In this document: piece by piece, positions 5,701 through 7,150 of the stretch
How positions within the stretch are numbered: position 1 is the first letter of the stretch
How the letters are laid out: each line of letters opens with the position of its first letter
From: Candidatus Poribacteria bacterium
GTDB taxonomy: Bacteria; Poribacteria; WGA-4E; WGA-3G
Length of the DNA stretch: 7,150 nucleotides
Assembly (NCBI GenBank): GCA_009845505.1
Contig: VXZL01000403.1
Location: 1 to 7,150 of the forward strand
Reading direction: 5' to 3'
Program-made: the position numbers and the translations under genes
Notes under the pieces: generated by a model
Database searches by the model: none
Seen by the model: only the letters and a program-made list of their open reading frames with translations
What the model was told of the DNA's origin: nothing

Positions 5701-6465
5701 TTCGAGAAGGAGGAGGCAGAAATACAGCGAATCCGGGCTGAATTGGACGAGGCGCAAAACATTCAAATGAGACTGCTCCCCGTAGAATCACCCGATACAA
5801 ACGCGTTTGATATTGCCGGCATGTCGGTCCCCGCAACGCAGGTAGGTGGAGATTTTTACGATTACGTGACCGTTGCAAACGGGCAAACTGCTGTTGCAGT
5901 AGCAGATGCTGCGGGCAAAGGATTACGTGGGGCGATGAATGCTGTGCTTACAAACGGAATGCTCCATGAAGTCGCAAGGTTCAGATCGGATGCAGACATC
6001 ATCCTCACTGACCTTAATGCAGGATTAGTGCCCCGAATGTATGGTCCCAATTTTATTGCACTTAACTTGGCAATTCTTGATGAATCCAAAAAACGTGTTG
6101 ACTACGCCAACGGTGGACAACCCTATCCCATTCTCAAAAAAGGTGCTGAAATCCTTGAAATTGAGGATAGCGACTTGCCGCTCGGTAGTATGAAGAGTGT
6201 CGAATACGAATCGACTGCTTTCGATTTAGAAGAAGGTGATATCCTTATCTTCCACTCTGACGGTCTCATTGAAGCCCTCAACGCTGACGAAGAAATGTAC
6301 GGTACTGAACGTTTAAAAGCGGTCGTTTCCCAAATGCCAAATGACTACACTGCTGAGGAAGTGATTCAATACCTCGTTGAAGATGTTAATAGATTTGTTG
6401 AGGAAGCGGAACAGTATGATGATTTAACACTTGTTGTTATCAAACGTCTATCAGCGGCTGAGTAG
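2752..6465 (+). CDS. Two-propeller (Reg_prop/Y_Y_Y) membrane sensor with a cytoplasmic SpoIIE/PP2C serine phosphatase
   Basis: A predicted inner-membrane sensor of 1,237 residues that should convert a periplasmic signal into dephosphorylation of a cytoplasmic protein. Residues 1-25 form a signal peptide (Lys6, hydrophobic 7-20, likely cleavage after S-V-A25), which could alternatively remain as an anchor. Residues 34-791 hold about 15 Reg_prop blades built around G-x-(I/L)-W-(F/L/V), with core Trp at 55, 110, 149, 200, 272, 320, 355, 399, 449, 523, 558, 604, 688, 737 and 779. Number and order fit two seven-bladed propellers, as in carbohydrate-sensing hybrid two-component systems. A Y_Y_Y domain (about 797-943) carries an insertion at 861-903. 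One membrane helix (about 952-970) and a charged coiled coil (about 974-1005) lead to a SpoIIE/PP2C-type phosphatase (1020-1233). Metal-binding candidates are kept: D1034 in VGGDFYDY, D1052 in VADAAGKG, D1170 in HSDG, and D1223/D1224 in QYDDLT. The usual NAGH is NGGQ (1120-1123). No histidine kinase, receiver or DNA-binding domain is fused. The usual substrate of such phosphatases is a phosphorylated STAS protein; none is encoded nearby. Confidence 0.93.
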   Translation: MNSLIKFVFILMLCFSIVYIQSSVAFELIETYTVADGLAGPIVPVIFQDSRGAIWFGSDSGGVSRFDGKTFVPYLASLGAAEEAPTSGVQAGALLGETLQIVEDKWGHIWFLTRVPSEEEGRVSRFDGTSISLIGNGNSLIVDRQGDVWVGENQRLTKYVAPDRQRPPQAHPNEIVREDLLRSTDLIISVIFESEDGTLWLGGSEGETEQTGVILSFRESRRVGNTDDAAGDTENRTPRIQTRIGFARYDTSNLNVSSVIEAVAEDASGNLWFGGYNLLLKFDGETFEQVLPLQLEESGARRYASPKQTSILRDTEGRLWFNDGRITRWWDGSRLQDSGNVQGVFEFEDAWGNLWFTNATGEVHQYDGSTLEGIPYSAEGGLGVDRIRTVFEAINGDFWFGHESGATVFNPQPAIQNHGTAIGSGVRGKSRFALWKEIIKIFEVDGDIWFVDKPVFEGDATEYTFFRYRDEHFDRVSIFIKPQTRYHRIRAERNPNLFVTDGAHRWLAFGGHIFKADATGLLWLTDQFQRIPFQTDFAIDHAPSPINGLHTDVNGKLWVLFESGKVQAYPETMDPSTAVNIKPETLPHLIKVTKMLEVSLGAKWFYNAVTGKLIRWNVSNPNRPIVLEGNTATAPLAVWRYTEERNAEATFLFPDVLKRYYDHRLVITKDVKLPPVRAFLTSQENILWLATARGAVRYDGKELTSYTTKNTSRISRKEGFLVDNVRDVIEDSSGSIWFATKGGGTVRYDGGTFDSLTTKDGLVHNNISKIYESSNKDIWFATEGGVTQYTPRRGGLPFYRLTALKADQTYTDLSSNITLPTRGNRHITLYVRGISPLQERLSYAFKMVGLDSPGWTQLSAAEFSLLPTGSGASFNKWLPASTLATQQATHTNGVQQELQNQNGVLCVRYTGLKAGTYSFIVKAFRKDWPYTQPPAIVDFNIPAPFWTQWRTYLPTLMFVSLVLALIGRLVINRRHTAQLRNEMFEKEEAEIQRIRAELDEAQNIQMRLLPVESPDTNAFDIAGMSVPATQVGGDFYDYVTVANGQTAVAVADAAGKGLRGAMNAVLTNGMLHEVARFRSDADIILTDLNAGLVPRMYGPNFIALNLAILDESKKRVDYANGGQPYPILKKGAEILEIEDSDLPLGSMKSVEYESTAFDLEEGDILIFHSDGLIEALNADEEMYGTERLKAVVSQMPNDYTAEEVIQYLVEDVNRFVEEAEQYDDLTLVVIKRLSAAE
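2851..5124 (+). repeat. Coding region of about 15 Reg_prop propeller blades
   Basis: The protein repeats follow the pattern (I/V)xx(I/V)xED-xxGxIWFG-xxxGGVxRFDGxxF, seen most clearly in blades with Trp 55, 272, 737 and 779. Successive core Trp residues are 35 to 84 residues apart. The first and last blades (34-74 and 676-791) are close to consensus, while the middle part (roughly 405-675) is degenerate, with longer and more variable loops. The DNA itself is not a tandem repeat, so the blades are old duplications. Confidence 0.85.
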
Positions 6466-6512
6466 AGGCATCATACTGACTTGAGTGTTTGGAAGCGACG
6501 CTGGGATGTTGT
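6466..6512. other. Short convergent gap with no clear terminator
   Basis: Only 47 bases separate the stop of the sensor gene (TAG at 6463-6465) from the stop of the DUF58 gene on the other strand. No convincing hairpin with a T-run is visible on either strand. The two transcripts therefore probably overlap at their 3' ends or end by rho-dependent termination. Confidence 0.5.
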
Positions 6513-7150
6513 CTATTTTCGGCGGGAGAGGTACTCCGAAAGGGCATAGTCAAACGGTGTTGTGGTATCCATCTGAACGTAGTCAATCTGGCTTGCGCCG
6601 CAACCACGGCGGTAGCTTTGGATAAACTCGTTCAGTTTCTCAAGATAATCTGCTCTCAACGTGTCGGCTTGCGTTGAGAGGGTCTGTCCTGTTTCCATGT
6701 CCCGAAAGACGACGGAACCAGTATAAGGGAAGGTCCGTTCGGCAGGATCGAGGAGATGGAAAACAATTACCTCATGTTTCTGATGGCGGAGATGTTTCAG
6801 GGCAGAGATAACTTGTGAGGGTTCATCAAGCAGATCGGAGATAACGATGACTAATCCGCGTCTCACAATCCGTTTAGCAAGTTCGTGGAACAGGCTACTC
6901 AACTGAGTTTCTTGACCCGGAGTCGCATTTTCCAAGGCAGTCATAATCGCTCTTAAATGCGTCGCGGCACCTCTGGGTGGAATGTATTGTGTAATATCCG
7001 TGTCGAAGAGTGCCAATCCGACGGAATCCCGTTGCTTCAGCATAAGGTAAGTAAGCGTTGCTGCGAGGTAACAACCGTATTCAAACTTTGTTAACCCTTC
7101 TTCTGCATGCTTGTAATCCATCGACGCGCTCTTATCGAGAAGGATGTATG
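6513..7150 (-). CDS. DUF58 / von Willebrand factor A-like domain protein, 5' end beyond the window
   Basis: The C-terminal 211 residues of a DUF58 protein; the family usually has about 290-300, so roughly 80-90 N-terminal residues lie beyond base 7150. The frame is open to the edge and reads YILLDKSASMDY, the end of a beta strand followed by the metal-ion-dependent adhesion site (MIDAS) motif D-x-S-x-S (DKSAS, 7122-7136). The ATG at 7121 is the Met directly after that motif and not a start. Further features are LTKFEY and an amphipathic helix, VGLALFD on the next strand, and LVIVISDLLDEP with the Ser-Asp typical of the third MIDAS segment. The tail holds YLEKLNEFIQSYRRGCGA and PFDYALSEYLSRRK, typical of DUF58 ends. 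Genes of this family usually sit beside a MoxR-type AAA+ ATPase and membrane VWA (BatA-like) genes; here this is the last gene of its strand before the convergent sensor gene, so any partners lie to the right. Exact function is unknown. Confidence 0.9.
   Translation of the reverse strand, partial: YILLDKSASMDYKHAEEGLTKFEYGCYLAATLTYLMLKQRDSVGLALFDTDITQYIPPRGAATHLRAIMTALENATPGQETQLSSLFHELAKRIVRRGLVIVISDLLDEPSQVISALKHLRHQKHEVIVFHLLDPAERTFPYTGSVVFRDMETGQTLSTQADTLRADYLEKLNEFIQSYRRGCGASQIDYVQMDTTTPFDYALSEYLSRRK

Noticed and set aside
6489..6677. Open frame of 62 codons on the plus strand just after the sensor gene
   Set aside because: It is antisense to the conserved C-terminus of the DUF58 gene and has no good ribosome binding site.

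Overview
The window is 7,150 bases of bacterial DNA with moderate base composition. It carries three complete genes and one gene cut by the right edge. Two predicted sugar- or polyol-type NAD(P)-dependent dehydrogenases of the Gfo/Idh/MocA family, a very large two-propeller sensor, and an intergenic block full of short hairpins together resemble Candidatus Poribacteria and related uncultured marine lineages. That assignment is an impression from gene style and the look of the intergenic repeats, not a demonstrated placement. No rRNA, tRNA, CRISPR array, transposase or phage gene is visible.

Layout. Bases 1-145 hold the end of a dispersed repeat and a likely promoter for the first gene. Bases 161-1153 (+) encode a Gfo/Idh/MocA oxidoreductase. 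Bases 1154-1343 lie between convergent genes and contain three hairpin-forming inverted repeats; the outer arm of the last recurs at the very start of the window. Bases 1344-2495 (-) encode a second, divergent Gfo/Idh/MocA oxidoreductase. Bases 2496-2751 are a divergent promoter region with two back-to-back sigma-70-like promoters. Bases 2752-6465 (+) encode a 1,237-residue membrane sensor: signal peptide, about 15 Reg_prop propeller blades, a Y_Y_Y domain, one membrane helix, a coiled coil and a cytoplasmic SpoIIE/PP2C-type serine/threonine phosphatase. After a 47-base gap, bases 6513-7150 (-) encode the C-terminal two thirds of a DUF58 protein with a von Willebrand factor A-like fold; its start lies outside the window.

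How the genes may work together. The sensor has the periplasmic input module known from Bacteroidetes hybrid two-component systems that detect carbohydrate fragments, but its output is a phosphatase of the kind that controls partner-switching (STAS protein / anti-sigma kinase) systems. It is transcribed divergently from one sugar-type dehydrogenase and sits near another, so a link between carbohydrate sensing and carbohydrate oxidation is plausible but unproven. No STAS protein, anti-sigma kinase or sigma factor is present in the window, so the phosphatase's partner is unknown. The DUF58 gene belongs to a different transcription unit that begins to the right of the window.

The most interesting items are the sensor-phosphatase (including an insertion in its Y_Y_Y domain), the dispersed repeat flanking the first gene, and the compact divergent promoter region. 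The ATG at 7121 is not a true start: it is the Met that directly follows the DxSxS metal-binding motif of the DUF58 protein.
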